Below are positions 1 to 10,999 of a DNA stretch of 64,000 nucleotides, one piece after another. The notes beneath the pieces were generated by a model. The model made no database searches. It was given only the letters and a program-made list of their open reading frames with translations, and was not told the origin of the DNA. Within the stretch, counting starts at the first letter, position 1. Every line of letters begins with the position of its first letter. The DNA is from Pyxicephalus adspersus (taxonomy: Eukaryota; Chordata; Amphibia; Anura; Pyxicephalidae), in assembly GCF_032062135.1 (NCBI RefSeq), contig NC_092868.1:42817849-42881848 (forward strand). The letters run 5' to 3'. The position numbers and the translations under genes are program-made.

Positions 1-390
1 ATCCTTCCATCAATAATTAACAAGGTTGTGTGTGAAAACACGTTGCAAATGCACTGAATGAATCAATCTTTAAAACTTCCAATGAGTAAAATAAATAAAA
101 TATCCACAATTAATGGAGGAGGGAGGAGAGAAACAATTATTAATATTTCATTATTCAACACCAGCAAATAAAATGCATGCCACACCTCACACCTCCTTTT
201 TTAAGTAAACATATAAACTGACTCAAATGTAAATATACCAATATAATAAAATCCTTGCAGTTAATTAATTCCCAAAAAATAAGCCACAAGGTCTTAATAA
301 ATAAATAAATATTCTCCAGGTAATTAAAGTGCCACAATGATTTAGTGAACACATTATTGCAATTGTCTTAAAGCCAATAACAAGACCTTT
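1..390. other. AT-rich sequence, no feature seen
   Basis: The stretch is AT-rich with short A and T runs. No coding similarity, RNA gene or clear repeat boundary was recognised. Short open frames on the minus strand overlap each other and have low-complexity composition. Confidence 0.6.
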
Positions 391-395
391 TATAG

Positions 396-695
396 TCACT
401 GCTTGAGCAGCCTGTCCATCGCTCCACAATGGTTTCAGTGCTGCAGACTCTATAAGCTTCATTGGTATTCCAAATTTCTGGGAATATTGGACGCTTGCAT
501 CCCTATTGCACTCCTATATATATTGTTTGTTCCCTATGTTGGTAAAGGACTTGGCAGGGAAATAGGGGACAGAAATTTGAACCACAGCAGGGACACAGCT
601 ATCCAATGCCCCCCAAAATATGGAATTCTAAAGAGTCTTATGGAGTCTACAGCACTGGAACCATTGGAAGGCAGGGGATATGGGTTGCTGGAGAG
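396..695. repeat. Foldback (inverted-repeat) element
   Basis: Bases about 430-488 are matched in reverse complement by about 605-664. Both arms carry CAGTGCTG, an AGACTC block and an ATTCCA block, in mirrored order. The weaker outer parts, near 405-428 and 668-695, also resemble each other in inverted orientation. The arms are roughly 75-80% alike by eye, so the element is old. It is probably a non-autonomous DNA transposon. Superfamily and exact ends were not determined. Confidence 0.5.
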
Positions 696-699
696 GTGA

Positions 700-2915
700 A
701 TATAAATACTCTTCTATTTCAGGGATTTTTTTTTCTTTTTTTTATTACCCTGACAAGGTTGCTTCAATACTATAACAAAGGGTATTCATCTAAAAAAACA
801 CCTTGTTACATAAATTCATAAAATTCTATTCATCTACAAAGCTGTAGATAATTATATTAAAATTGCTCCTTAAAGCTTACCTTCGGGCAAAAAGCTAAAT
901 GCACTGTTGAAATACACATACAGTGTGTGAGCTGTCTTATCTGCCAAAAACTTGTAGTATTGTCTGATTGGCTCTTAGTCCTGCCCCTCACTCTCCAAAT
1001 CTGAGCGCTGCTTTATAGGGAACATATATTGTCAATATCAAATTGGATTTATGTGCCTATGCTGGTTTTTCATAATACAGATACATTTTTAGGAAATACA
1101 GCAGCTGTGTGTTTGCTCTTAAAGTCTGATTGGGGTTCAGATTCACAAAAAGAATTTCGCCTTCTCGAATCCCATATTTTGTCTTTTTTGTAATTATGGA
1201 CAAGCTTACAGAAAGAGCTTACAACATATATAGCTATGTACATCTTATGATTGGCAGGCAGGAGGAAGGGGCCCATCTGCATAGGAAGAAACATCTGAAA
1301 ATTCCTGGGGCTGGGCTTGCATTGACCTGCAAACATAAATTCAACCCGAGGATATGGTCGTATTATCCAATAATGCTGTCATTGTACTCTGAGACCCCTG
1401 TTAATAAGGCATTGAGATGTTATGTTTTTTCTCATTCTATAATGACATGATGAGGAAGAAATTATAAGACAGCTAAGTTAAAAACTCAAAAAAGTGCAAC
1501 CTGGCTTACCTACAGGACCTCAGCAACCTGAGCACCTGAATGTCGTAGTCTGAATGGGCCCCTAAAATGTAATTCTTTCCCCATCCTTTTTTTCATGCCT
1601 ATGAGTACTGAATTAATAATGATCAAAAACATTCTCCTATCTTGTTCAACTTGTGTGTTTTTCCAGATGAAGATAAAAGAAATTACCAATGCATCAGATG
1701 CCAATTTAAGCATGGGTGGTGGAATCCTTTCTAATTCCTCACCCCAAGAATACTCAAATTAAATCCCTTAAAAAAACATTCCTATATTAATGATATTATT
1801 ATTAAAAGTAGGTACAGTAGGCTGCACGGGGGTAATGGGGGATATTAAAAAATATATATAATTGCTTTAAATAATAATACATTTCAAATATTTAAAACAA
1901 AGGAAAATTGGCAATGGCAACCATTTATTCTACAATGCAAGATAAATCTGCCTGATGGTCGTCATAATGTATATGTATGGTACCCCACCTAACAAAATGG
2001 CCACGGGCTTGTGCTGTACCTCTCCTTACCAGAGTTGAGGGCGTTTATAGGGCTTTTAGTATAATACTGCTGGAAAGAGATTAGCTTATAATAATTGGCC
2101 AGGTTCCCTTGTTTCATTTTAATAACCAAAACTGGAAAGTGACCATTGGAATGTGACCGGTTGAAATGGGCAACACTGACCGTCCTGAAGGTTTCACAGC
2201 CTTGTTGATCCATTGCTAAGCTTTGCCCATCCCTGCTTCCTCTCCTGCCTGTGTAATGACTTGACAATGTATTACACCCATACTCTCCTGGATTCTAGGA
2301 GGTGGCTGGTTCAGGCTTGCCATGTTCTTGTATGGTTTTTAGCCTAATTAAAACAAAGAAAACAAAAGCTGAGACTAATGGGATTAGTTAATGAATGGGG
2401 AATTTTATCACATTGCAACACCCAAGGCAAATCCAGTGAGATTGCATTCCTGTACCAGAAATGTAAAAAAAATAAATATTATCAGCCATAACAGGAAACG
2501 TAAAGGAATGTTTAACCCTTGCAGCAAAATACATCACTGAATTGTTGAGATCCATAATAAAATGTGCATGGGATCCATTAGGCTTTCATTTTAAATGGCC
2601 AGATGACATTTTTAAAACTGATTTCTATGACAGAAATATTAGATTTATAGATAAATATAGTCATAGGAAAATTACGTACTCCCAAAATCATTAACCTTTT
2701 AAATATTTAAATAGGCCTTTTCAAACATTTATTTAACATACGTTTTCATAATTATAATGGTTTACTGGGAAAACGTAAGTGCACTTTTGGTCATTTAGAT
2801 TTAGTAGGTAATTTAGATTGTCCAATTTAGCAGAAATTACTTCTCATATGCATAATTTACCACCAGTGTGAAACTACAATCAGATTGCTCACATTCTCAT
2901 CAGACTTCTTTTTAC
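700..2915. other. Low-copy AT-rich DNA, no gene recognised
   Basis: There is a T-rich run at about 723-745 and a TA-rich run near 1850-1862. Frames of up to 106 codons exist (1130-1450 plus, 1070-1336 minus), but they overlap on opposite strands and show no recognisable protein family, so they are taken as chance. I see no repeat boundary here. Confidence 0.5.
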
Positions 2916-2920
2916 TCAAT

Positions 2921-3168
2921 GGGCTTGATTTATTAAAGCTCTCCAAGGCTTGAGAAGATACACTTTCATCAGTGAAGTTGGGTGATCCAGCAAACCTGTG
3001 ATGGATTTCCTAAAATTAATTTTAATTTTAAATACTTTCCTAAAATTAATTTGTTAGCAAATGTTTTCAATCCTGGAACAGATCCAACCCAGGTTTGCTG
3101 GATCACCCAGGTTCAACTAGGAAAATACATTCTCTCTAGCCTTGGAGAGCTTTATTTAATCAGGCCCA
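2921..3168. mobile_element. Palindromic MITE, copy 1
   Basis: The two halves are inverted copies of each other. The left begins GGGCTTGATTTATTAAAGCT, followed by CTCCAAGGC and GGTGATCCAGCAAACCTG. The right reads the mirror image and ends AATCAGGCCC. The centre is AT-rich (CTAAAATTAATTT appears twice, near 3011 and 3041). At least seven other full or partial copies lie in this window (3667, 6112, 16283, 26085, 49356, 55145 and 56878). No coding capacity is present. The flanking sequence does not give a clear target duplication, so the superfamily is unassigned. Confidence 0.8.
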
Positions 3169-3179
3169 TGAGTCAGTAA

Positions 3180-3660
3180 TATTGAAAGAAAGTCACTTGC
3201 AGAGAGACCCACATACCGTACTGTTGGCTTGTAGTTTCCCCTCTGCCTGGGCTTTATTTTGGAAGGGGTACAGTTCCTCTAAAAATATTGCAGCACCTTC
3301 CATACTTAATGCCAGTAATAATTGTTGATCATACAAATTGATGTCTTGCAAGTGTGTTTCTGATGTTAGAGTGACAACACTAAAAAATGTTCCTGCGTTG
3401 TCTCCTTTTCCTTCAAGTTGTCACCCAGTTACAGTGCTGCATGGCTATGTCAGTGTCACCTAAAGCAGTTCAAGGTGCTTCAATGGGAAGTTCTATGGCC
3501 ACTTCTGTCCACCCACAGTCCTTGCTGAGCACATAGGAAGCCATGGAAAAAAGTGAAGGTCATATGATCACGTATACAGGCATGCAAAAAAGACAATTGG
3601 CAAGAGGTTTTAGAAAGTGACAGTGTCATGAGATATATGGTGCCTGCACTGCACAATAAT
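3180..3660. other. Low-copy sequence, nothing recognised
   Basis: Mixed-composition sequence between two MITE copies. No reading frame with recognisable similarity and no structural repeat was seen. Confidence 0.45.
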
Positions 3661-3666
3661 ACTACT

Positions 3667-3710
3667 AGTGTATCTTATCCAGTCTTGGAGAGCTTTAATA
3701 AATCAGGCCC
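3667..3710. mobile_element. Palindromic MITE, right-end fragment (copy 2)
   Basis: Only the right terminus of the family is present: TATCTTATCCAGTCTTGGAG, then AGCTTTAATAAATCAGGCCC. The left half is missing. Confidence 0.65.
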
Positions 3711-3714
3711 AATG

Positions 3715-5500
3715 ACTGCAAAATGGCTAAATTCTAAAGCAGCAAAACATACAATGTGCATCGCCATGCTTTATTGTTGGTATGGGGTGGTTCTCTTGAA
3801 AGGTCATCTTCAGTTTGCACTAAATATGTATCAACAATATCTATGAATGATAATTAATATGTCTACTGTTACTGTGGACAAACAGGTCTATTTTTCATTG
3901 ATTGATTTATTCCATGTAAGATTGTATTCTTGCTTTAATGTTCTTTTTGGGCATCACGGGATTTGTTTTAACATACCTTCCTTGCGGTTTTAATTGATGC
4001 AATATCATATGTATGCACATTGACACCAAATGTTGCGGACTTAAATTTTGGGATTTCCCATAATTTCATTCCCAGTATATACCCCAGAAGGTGCACACAC
4101 AACAATAAAACCCAACAGGGGTTCTTACCCTTCCCTCTACCAAATCTAAACCTAAATTGTAATATACTTTGCCCTTGTAGAGTAACAGTTTCAGTACTAT
4201 GGAGAGCTCCAAGTGGCTGGTGTAAAAGGTACTCATGCAGTTGTAAACCGCAAACCGCTGCTGGTTTTTATAATAAAACTTTATTGTACAAGAGGCACAC
4301 AATCATAACATCACCACCTGGCCAGGTAGCCCTACCTCTAATGTGGCTAACCTAATCACAAGCCTATCTGCAGAGAACAGGGGGAAGTGAAGGCACACAT
4401 TTATACACATCACATTATAGGACATTGCGTTTGGGTCAAGCTTCTTAAATTGCTATTGCCATGATACAGTCAATATTTTACCTTTGTATTTGAACATTTT
4501 TAATATTTATCTTTTTATAATCCCCATTGCCTACATCCACAATGGGCAAAATAATCCTGCTTTATAATATACCAGTACAATACCCACACTGAAAACTAAT
4601 GCAAGAGTCAAATGCTGGAGAAGAAACCCAACATTCCAAACAATTGAGAAAATAGAAGAAAGACAAAATAACAGGGCAACAACACTTTCAATGACATTTG
4701 TCAAGTTAGTTTATAATATTAAAAATATGGTGTATGTGTAGGAAATGCTGACAAAAAGTCAATGGATGGGTTATAAAACATTTACCAGCTCTGCTAATGC
4801 ATTGGTATGGGTCAAGTATGACGTTAGTGAAAACATGACTCTCTCTAAACATAGCTATTGATTTTAAATACTGTAAAAAAGATATATCCACAAACATGAT
4901 TTATTGGTGCAGCCCAATAAGAATGTTTAGGTATGTAGAGAATAGATCGTGGTGTTAGATAATGCTGGAAGCCGAAAACGAAAATGTAAGAGAAAACAAA
5001 TAGCCATCAGTAAAGAAAATCTAACCTTCAAACAAAATATTTTTCCAAGATGGCCCAAAAATTGGACGTTTGTCACAATCAATGAATGCTTACAAAAATA
5101 TACTGGTTGATTGACACCACTGTAAGGCAACCAGAAAGAGTAGACATAATAAAAAACGGAAGAAAGGAGATAGAGAAAGCTTAGGGTTTTGGAGGCAAGA
5201 TCAGGATTGTATTAGGCTTTAGGCAATTCATACAATTTATAGATACAATTCACGTACATATAAGTACATATGACAATTGGTTTTCACACCCAACTAAGTT
5301 AGTCATGGGGGTGGTTCCTGTCAGCTATACAGATTGGTAGCTATATATGCTTATTAAACAAAAAGTTTGTCTCAATGTTACTCTCTTGCCTTATATAATT
5401 TGACTTAATTAGACTTTATTGTATATATACAATTATCCTTGACTAATAGCTTGCATGTATAAATATTTGATACTGTTCTTTTTTTATAGCTATGTTATGT
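3715..5500. other. Low-copy AT-rich DNA, possible unclassified repeat at 4020-4330
   Basis: The stretch at about 4020-4330 has a more even base composition and ends in an AATAAAACTTTATTG block at 4271-4285, reminiscent of a transposon 3' end. I could not match it to a second copy in the window. The remainder is AT-rich without recognisable features. The open frame at 4020-4355 (111 codons) overlaps an opposite-strand frame and shows no known domain. Confidence 0.35.
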
Positions 5501-5506
5501 TCTCAG

Positions 5507-5550
5507 CATACCCTGATGAAGTTTGGTCGGTGAAATGTGTCGGGATTGAG
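5507..5550 (+). ncRNA. Decayed minimal hammerhead-ribozyme-like motif (A)
   Basis: Core box CTGATGA is at 5513-5519 and core box GAAA at 5532-5535, followed by TGTGTC, with the expected cleavage position after C5541. CCC before the first box can pair with GGG after the cleavage site (helix I). The segment between boxes no longer forms a convincing helix II. TGTGTC looks like a CpG-decayed form of the CGCGTC seen in the better copies. By family knowledge such minimal hammerheads occur in the terminal repeats of Penelope-like retroelements. This copy is probably inactive. Confidence 0.45.
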
Positions 5551-5559
5551 ACAGTGCCT

Positions 5560-6105
5560 AAAGCACCATTGACACACTTAGACCTATTCCATGGAAGCTG
5601 GGTTGGAAAATTCTTTGGAGAACATTAGGTGTTAGTCTGTGTATTCACTTTTTACACTATCACAACTAAATATGACCAAGTATTAATTTTTTTCTTCATT
5701 ATGAAACAGTATGTTGCTTTGAAATGAGGCCAGAGCTCCTCTTTATGGCTGTCCAAATGTTAAGACTCTACATACTTGTCTGGGAGATCTCAAAAATGAC
5801 TTACTGGCTCTCAGCATCCATTGCTCCTCTGTGTTGATCTGTTTCCAAAAGTCTGTTGAGTCTTTGTATATAATTGGAATGAAAGTTAAAAGTGTGGCTA
5901 AAAATGTTTCAGGTATCCTTTTTAGGTTATATACTTTACACTCAGTGATGGCAAACTTAGGTACTCATATTTATTGAGAGGTGTCATGCACTACAAATTC
6001 TTTTACCTTCTTCCAGGATCAATTAAAATAATCACTTAGTCACAGTAGTACTTCCTACATAGAAATGTAAAACTTCTGTCCTCAGCAATGACCTCTAGAG
6101 GTGGA
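5560..6105. other. Low-copy sequence, possibly flank of a Penelope-type remnant
   Basis: No frame or repeat is recognisable. If the motif at 5507-5550 derives from a Penelope-like terminal repeat, part of this flank could belong to the same remnant, but nothing diagnostic is left. Confidence 0.35.
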
Positions 6106-6111
6106 GATAAT

Positions 6112-6335
6112 GGGGCTGATTTGTTAAAGCTCTCCAAGGCTGGAGAGGATGCACTATCATCAGTGAAGCTGGGTGATCCAGCAAACCTGGAATGGATTTC
6201 TTCAAAGTTAATTTCTACTTTCTAGCAAATGTTTTGAATCATGGACCAGATCCTTTCCAGGTTTGCTGGATCATCCAGCTTCACTGAAGAAAGTGTATTC
6301 TCTCCAACTTTGGAGAGCTTTATTAAATCAGGCCC
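6112..6335. mobile_element. Palindromic MITE, copy 3
   Basis: The inverted arms are well preserved. The left arm reads GGGGCTGATTTGTTAAAGCT, then CTCCAAGGCTGGAGAGGATG. The right arm ends TTATTAAATCAGGCCC. AATG occurs immediately outside both ends, which could be a 4-bp target duplication, although other copies only share ATG there. The internal sequence is about 220 bp with no coding potential. Confidence 0.8.
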
Positions 6336-6339
6336 AATG

Positions 6340-7185
6340 TAGGGCTTACTTGCTTTGTCTTATCAGCACTTTCCTGGACACGGGGAGAATGGTACAGAAA
6401 CACGACACTTGGAGAAAGAGGCAAAAGAAGACCTCCTCTTTCATGGAAACAGTTTGCTGCCCTCCACAGAGAAACCCTTTGAAATTTCTGACCTGTTTGG
6501 AAATAAAAAAAAATTGCGTGTGTATTAGTTGTCTTCCTTCCCATGCTAAGCAAGTTCTCTTCAGGCAATCCACCAATAACATGCCCTGTACACAAGGTCT
6601 AGTCTAGAACAAGCACATTTAGTAACATGCAGAAGGCATGGAAGGTAGCTGGAACAAAATACTAACCTGAGGGCGTTATCCATTACCGTAGATGTTTATT
6701 AGGGACAATAAAATAGCACCCACATGTGCCAACAAGAAATTAAAGTGTAGCCCTGGAGCAGGAAAGTCCAATGAGCAGCACCATGGCCAATGAAGAGGCT
6801 CCAGATCAGTCAGTAAAAACTTTCCTGAAGTCAAATGCAAACAGGTGGTGGAATAATGGTGTCTGTCCAACAAATTTGCACTGTGTCTAGACTGGCGTGC
6901 ACCAGCCTAATTTCTGTTAGATGTTAATTCAACAGAAGAGAACAAAGCCATGTTTACTGGGGTTAGCAAAGAATACTAGAAGTTTTTCCTTCTCATTAGT
7001 TTTAAAACCTTGATGTGATCACGACCGGCATCACTTGGATAATGGCAGGATACGCACAGCCTGAGACACCGCTCTATGACACAATGCCATGGGTCGCCAA
7101 GAAGCCCCTGTAACTCCAAAAGCCTCCTGGCACCTCTTATCTGTAGTTGGGGAGAAGTGCCGGAAATGCCAGATGCGGCCAATGC
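6340..7185. other. Low-copy DNA without recognised gene
   Basis: Open frames of 114 codons (6263-6607 plus) and 90 codons (6323-6595 minus) overlap on opposite strands, the plus one running out of the MITE. Neither resembles a known protein. The region around 6990-7180 is relatively GC-rich and may be part of the hAT remnant that follows. Confidence 0.4.
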
Positions 7186-7189
7186 GGGG

Positions 7190-7478
7190 CTAAATCTTAT
7201 GAGTGGCCCGCCACTGGAAACTCCCTCTTCATTGAAAAAGCGCCGCCACTACAATTCCCAGCATTACTTGCGTCTAAAAAAACAGTCTAATGTGGGGCCA
7301 CGCATTGGCTGAGAACCTGCTGGTCTATAGACGTGAGTGATCCTGGGAATTGTAGTAGCGGCGCTATTTCAATGCAGCGGCGGGCCAGCTGCAGTTCATA
7401 TTTAGGATTCCTTTGGGGGCCAAAAAAATGGATGTTGGGGGCCAGGTTAGGCCCACGGGCCAGAGTTTGACACCCCTG
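7190..7478. mobile_element. hAT-type MITE remnant with TIR of the GGGGTGTCAAAC family
   Basis: The right end reads GCCAGAGTTTGACACCCCTG, the mirror of the CAGGGGTGTCAAAC terminus of the complete copy at 52869-53160. Inside lies a strong inverted repeat: GCGCCGCCACTACAATTCCC (about 7240) against GGGAATTGTAGTAGCGGCGC (about 7342-7361). The left terminus was not found, so its boundary is approximate. The element is non-coding. Confidence 0.6.
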
Positions 7479-7489
7479 GCTTAACCAAT

Positions 7490-7855
7490 GTCGATTGCAG
7501 GTCAGTCTAGACTAAACTACTAATTCTATCACGTAAGCATTAATCAAAATCCCAAAAGAACAATTCCAGCACTTTTGTTACAGCCATGGCAAGAAAACTA
7601 GAAGAAAGTCTAACCTGTGGAGAGATTTACCGAAGTAGATAGTGCAGACGCATCAACAAGCTGACGAGGTCCTCTCTCTGTTCCATCTTCCTGTTAGCAC
7701 GATCCTTTTCAGTTTTTGGTCATGCAGAACACTTTATTGACCCCAACTGTTGCCAAATCTTTTGCCAGTCTAACAGCTGCTGTCCATGAGGATGGAATCC
7801 ACTTAGTTTACAATATGTATATAAGTTGCATTTAGAACACCCATTTAATATATGT
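7490..7855. other. Low-copy sequence, nothing recognised
   Basis: A mixed-composition stretch between two hAT-like remnants. No coding similarity or structure was seen. Confidence 0.4.
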
Positions 7856-7869
7856 TTTCATAAACACAG

Positions 7870-8260
7870 CAATACATTAGTCCGTATTGCCCACCTGGGC
7901 CGTCTGATAGGTGGGCTGCGAGAGCACAGAGACCAGCAGTGGTCTGTGGCTCTGGCCAGTGCACCCCCAGCAGGGTAAGGAGAAGGACTCCACTTGGCGG
8001 GGGGCGCACCAGCCAGAGCCGCGGACCGTGTTTCCTGTCTGGATTGCAGGCTCAGGTCGGTAGGCGGATTGTGTCTCTGGAAAAAACCCACCAGGTCTGA
8101 GCCTGCGATGGGAGAGTGGGCAGGTTCTAGCATTATGAAGTCACTCAGGGGGAAGTTTCTTCCCCTTTGAGTGACACGCATGAGCAGTCCGGAGTCGGTA
8201 GATTCAGTGGTCCGCGAATCTACGGACTCCAACCATTAATGCAATGGTTGGGGACCATTG
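7870..8260 (-). mobile_element. hAT-like non-autonomous element (GGTCCCCAACC family), copy 1
   Basis: The right edge reads GGTTGGGGACCATTG, the mirror of a CAxxGGTCCCCAACC terminus. The internal blocks TTTCTTCCCCTTTGAGTGAC, GCCTGCGATGGGAGAG and GGTCTGTGGCTCTGGCCAGT recur, diverged, at 20197-20490 and partly at 16511-16748. Composition is GC-richer than the surroundings. A 124-codon minus-strand frame (7858-8232) lies within it, but it has no transposase motif and is treated as chance. The far (left) terminus is not recognisable. Confidence 0.6.
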
Positions 8261-8269
8261 CATTAAAAG

Positions 8270-9460
8270 ATGTCTTATTAATATCAGCCTGAAGTTTTGA
8301 TTTTTTAAGCAACCGGACACCTATATAATTTGATATGCCATCTGTTTTTATAACATCTTTTTTTTTTTACAAATAAATATTACAGCTAACAGAAGTAGGG
8401 AGTAGTAAAAAGAGTGAGAGTAGTTACTACTCATGCCTTTTTTGTGTGTTCAAATTCAAGTTGAGTTAGTGAGTATTGTCAACAGGCAATTTTGCAATAT
8501 TTCCTATTACCTGATTAAAAAAGGAAAAAATACATTAAGAAGTATATTTCTATACCTGGCTATAATAGGTAACTTAGGGCATATTTTTATTTTTTTTATA
8601 ATATTATGAAAAGAATATGACTGTATTGCCCAATTTCTTCTGATGTTTACCTGAGTGGAAAGCACATGTAAATCCTTGGGTGTGGTTTCTGCAAGTCACT
8701 GAGCTGATGTGGTATATCATTCTTGCGCTGAAGGTGAAAGGTTCCAGCTAAAGAACATTGGGATCCTTTGTTATTTTTTCACTACAGATAAAGATAGCAG
8801 TGACAAGTTAAGGCAGACAAAGTTTTGTAAGATACTCAGCTTTAAACTACATGACACATGGGACCCTTTAACCTTTTCTACTCTTTGAGTTTTATTTGAC
8901 ATGTTTATGTTTTATATTTTTTAAAGCATTTTAGACAGCTAGAAAAATATACCAATGTGAAGAACGGAGGTAAAATTAGGGCAATATACAATTTTATCTT
9001 TGATTGTTTTAATTGCTGGTACTGTAAATATGTTATGAAGCTTATTTATAAAGAAGACGTGATCTGACACTTCTGATTTGGCTTTATTTTTTTATTACTA
9101 TTTTTTAACACCATATTAAGAAAGGGTGATCAGATTGTTTATGGTTGGAATGAGTAAAATAAGTGATATGCCCTTGATGAAGCTATTAGGAGGCAGTCAT
9201 GATGGTTTGGGTATCTTGCACCAATACCCATAAAATACTTTATTTGTAGAAATTTGAGTATTGCCCAAATTAATGGAGTACAGGCAGGAAAACTGAACAT
9301 CTCACAAGGGTTATAAATTCAACTTGGTCTTAAAATTATTTAGACTCTATTAAAATGGCCTGTGTCTCTGACTATAAAATAAGAAGTCTAAACTAATTTT
9401 TGTAGGCTTCCATTTACTCAAGCTTAAAAAAATAAATCATGAGAATAATGAGATGGACCA
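8270..9460. other. AT-rich low-copy DNA, nothing recognised
   Basis: A long AT-rich interval with T runs near 8350-8370 and 8587-8600. No recognisable frame, repeat boundary or RNA structure was seen. Confidence 0.5.
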
Positions 9461-9467
9461 TATAGAA

Positions 9468-9749
9468 CAGCATATTTCAAACCTTTTAACATGAGGGAAC
9501 ACCTAAAATAACTTTCAGGGGCCCATTATATAATTACGATACCCATAGCTCACAGTACATTAGCCTGGTGGTCAGTAGGACAAATGCCTCCTACATTGAC
9601 AGCTATTGAAAAGAATGTCACCCTTACAGATAGACAAAAATATAACTGGTGTTGAATAAACTGACCTGAGAGGTCCAACTTGTTCATTGCTAAAGGAGCC
9701 CTTGGCAACCTCTGAAGGATCATAAGGGTTCCATGGTTGAGAAACACTG
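9468..9749. mobile_element. Complete 282-bp hAT MITE with perfect 8-bp target duplication
   Basis: The octamer ATATAGAA stands immediately left (9460-9467) and right (9750-9757) of the element, a textbook hAT target duplication. The right terminus is GGTTGAGAAACACTG. The left starts CAGCATATTTCAAACC, a diverged inverted match (CAG then a TTTCxAACC block). The inside has no coding capacity. A relative without a good left end lies at 17686-17949. Confidence 0.85.
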
Positions 9750-9759
9750 ATATAGAATA

Positions 9760-10730
9760 CAATACAGTTTTCTTTCTTACGCCATGTATCATACTTCAAT
9801 ATGGTCCTTCTACTGGGTCACCATAGTTTCCAGGCTTTATGTACATGTTCTTCTCTTAAGTTATGTGATTTATGTCCTAAACCCAGGTCTTTCGTGCCTA
9901 TAGATTGCAAGTTTCATCTACTGTGCTAAAAAATGTACAAAAACATACTTAAATTAGTAGTTTAGAAAACTTTCCTAAATAGTTTCCTTGGAAAAGCATT
10001 TCATGCCTGGACCTGTTTTTTAATCTTACCAGTGCTTGCAATGTTTTAAGTACATGCATGTATTATATTAAGGTTCTATAGCAATGTTACAATGTAACAG
10101 CCAATATAAAATGAATTTTGTTAGCAGACTGTGTAGAACTTTATTAAATATTTGTAGGGTTGGTGAACATTGCATCTTTTAAGAGACTTCTTTTCTGTCC
10201 AGGAACAAATTTGTTCCAAAGTGTGATTCCAGTGTTGACACCTGAAGCAGTGTTAAGTCTAGGATTTACAAGAGATTAGCATTACAAAGCTTTGTGTTTT
10301 TCTATGAGAAAAATATATTTCTATATTGTATATCCTTGGAGTATGGACTTTAAAGTAAACCTGAATTTTTTCCATGTAGGAAAAAGCTTCAGGCACTGGT
10401 GGAAGCACTACCATCTGGAAATATCTGCTTTTCCCTTGGTCCCCGTTACTCTACTTGGGGATCATTTTATGTAGTCCCCACCCTCAGGTGTAACAGTTCT
10501 TTTTAGTTATTCGGCTTCTCATGTACTTGATCTGTCACATGGGGGCAGGGAGAGAATACTTAAGCCCCTCATAAGCTCAAACTTATGACATAGACCATAC
10601 ATAGGGATAATTCTCCTGATTTCCATAGGCCAAATAGTGGGGCAGGCAAGCAAAGATAGTGGAAACATAAAGAACTGGTAGGGCCACAATTAAAGTGAAT
10701 ATGTTCTTTGTTGTGCCTTTCAAATAAACA
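9760..10730. other. Low-copy sequence, no gene recognised
   Basis: No frame with recognisable similarity was found, and I saw no repeat boundary in this interval. Confidence 0.45.
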
Positions 10731-10734
10731 TTTA

Positions 10735-10990
10735 AGGCCAACATATTACACAGCGCTGTACAAAGTCTGTAGTCATGTCACTAACTGTCCCTCAAAGGGC
10801 TCACAATCTAATGTCCCTTCTATAGTCATATGTCATTATTACAGTTCAAGGAGGAAGCCAATTACCCTTCTTGCATGTTTTTGGGATGAACATACAAAAC
10901 TACCTGCAGATAGTATCCTGGCCAGGATTTGATCTTGGGACCTTAGTGCTACAAAAGCATTGATGCCTCCAAGCCAACATTGCTTACCTT
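10735..10990 (-). mobile_element. tRNA-derived SINE (V-SINE-like), minus strand
   Basis: The left part, GGCCAACATATTACACAGCG then CTGTACAAAGTC, is the SINE 3' tail shared with LINE 3' ends in this window. It is followed by CACTAACTGTCCCTCAAAGG, a central block ending TGTTTTTGGGATGAACATAC, and a right part with GGATTTGATCTTGGGACC. Read on the minus strand, that last block resembles a tRNA B box (GGTTCAAATCC type), marking the 5' head. The V-SINE label is from family memory. The copy is diverged and has no obvious target duplication. Confidence 0.7.
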
Positions 10991-10999
10991 GGCACACAA

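Noticed and set aside
31..55. GAAAACACGTTGC resembling a hammerhead 3' box
   Set aside because: No 5' box upstream within the window.
7858..8232. 124-codon minus-strand frame
   Set aside because: Lies inside a hAT-like non-autonomous repeat whose relatives do not keep the frame; GC-rich composition makes it long by chance.
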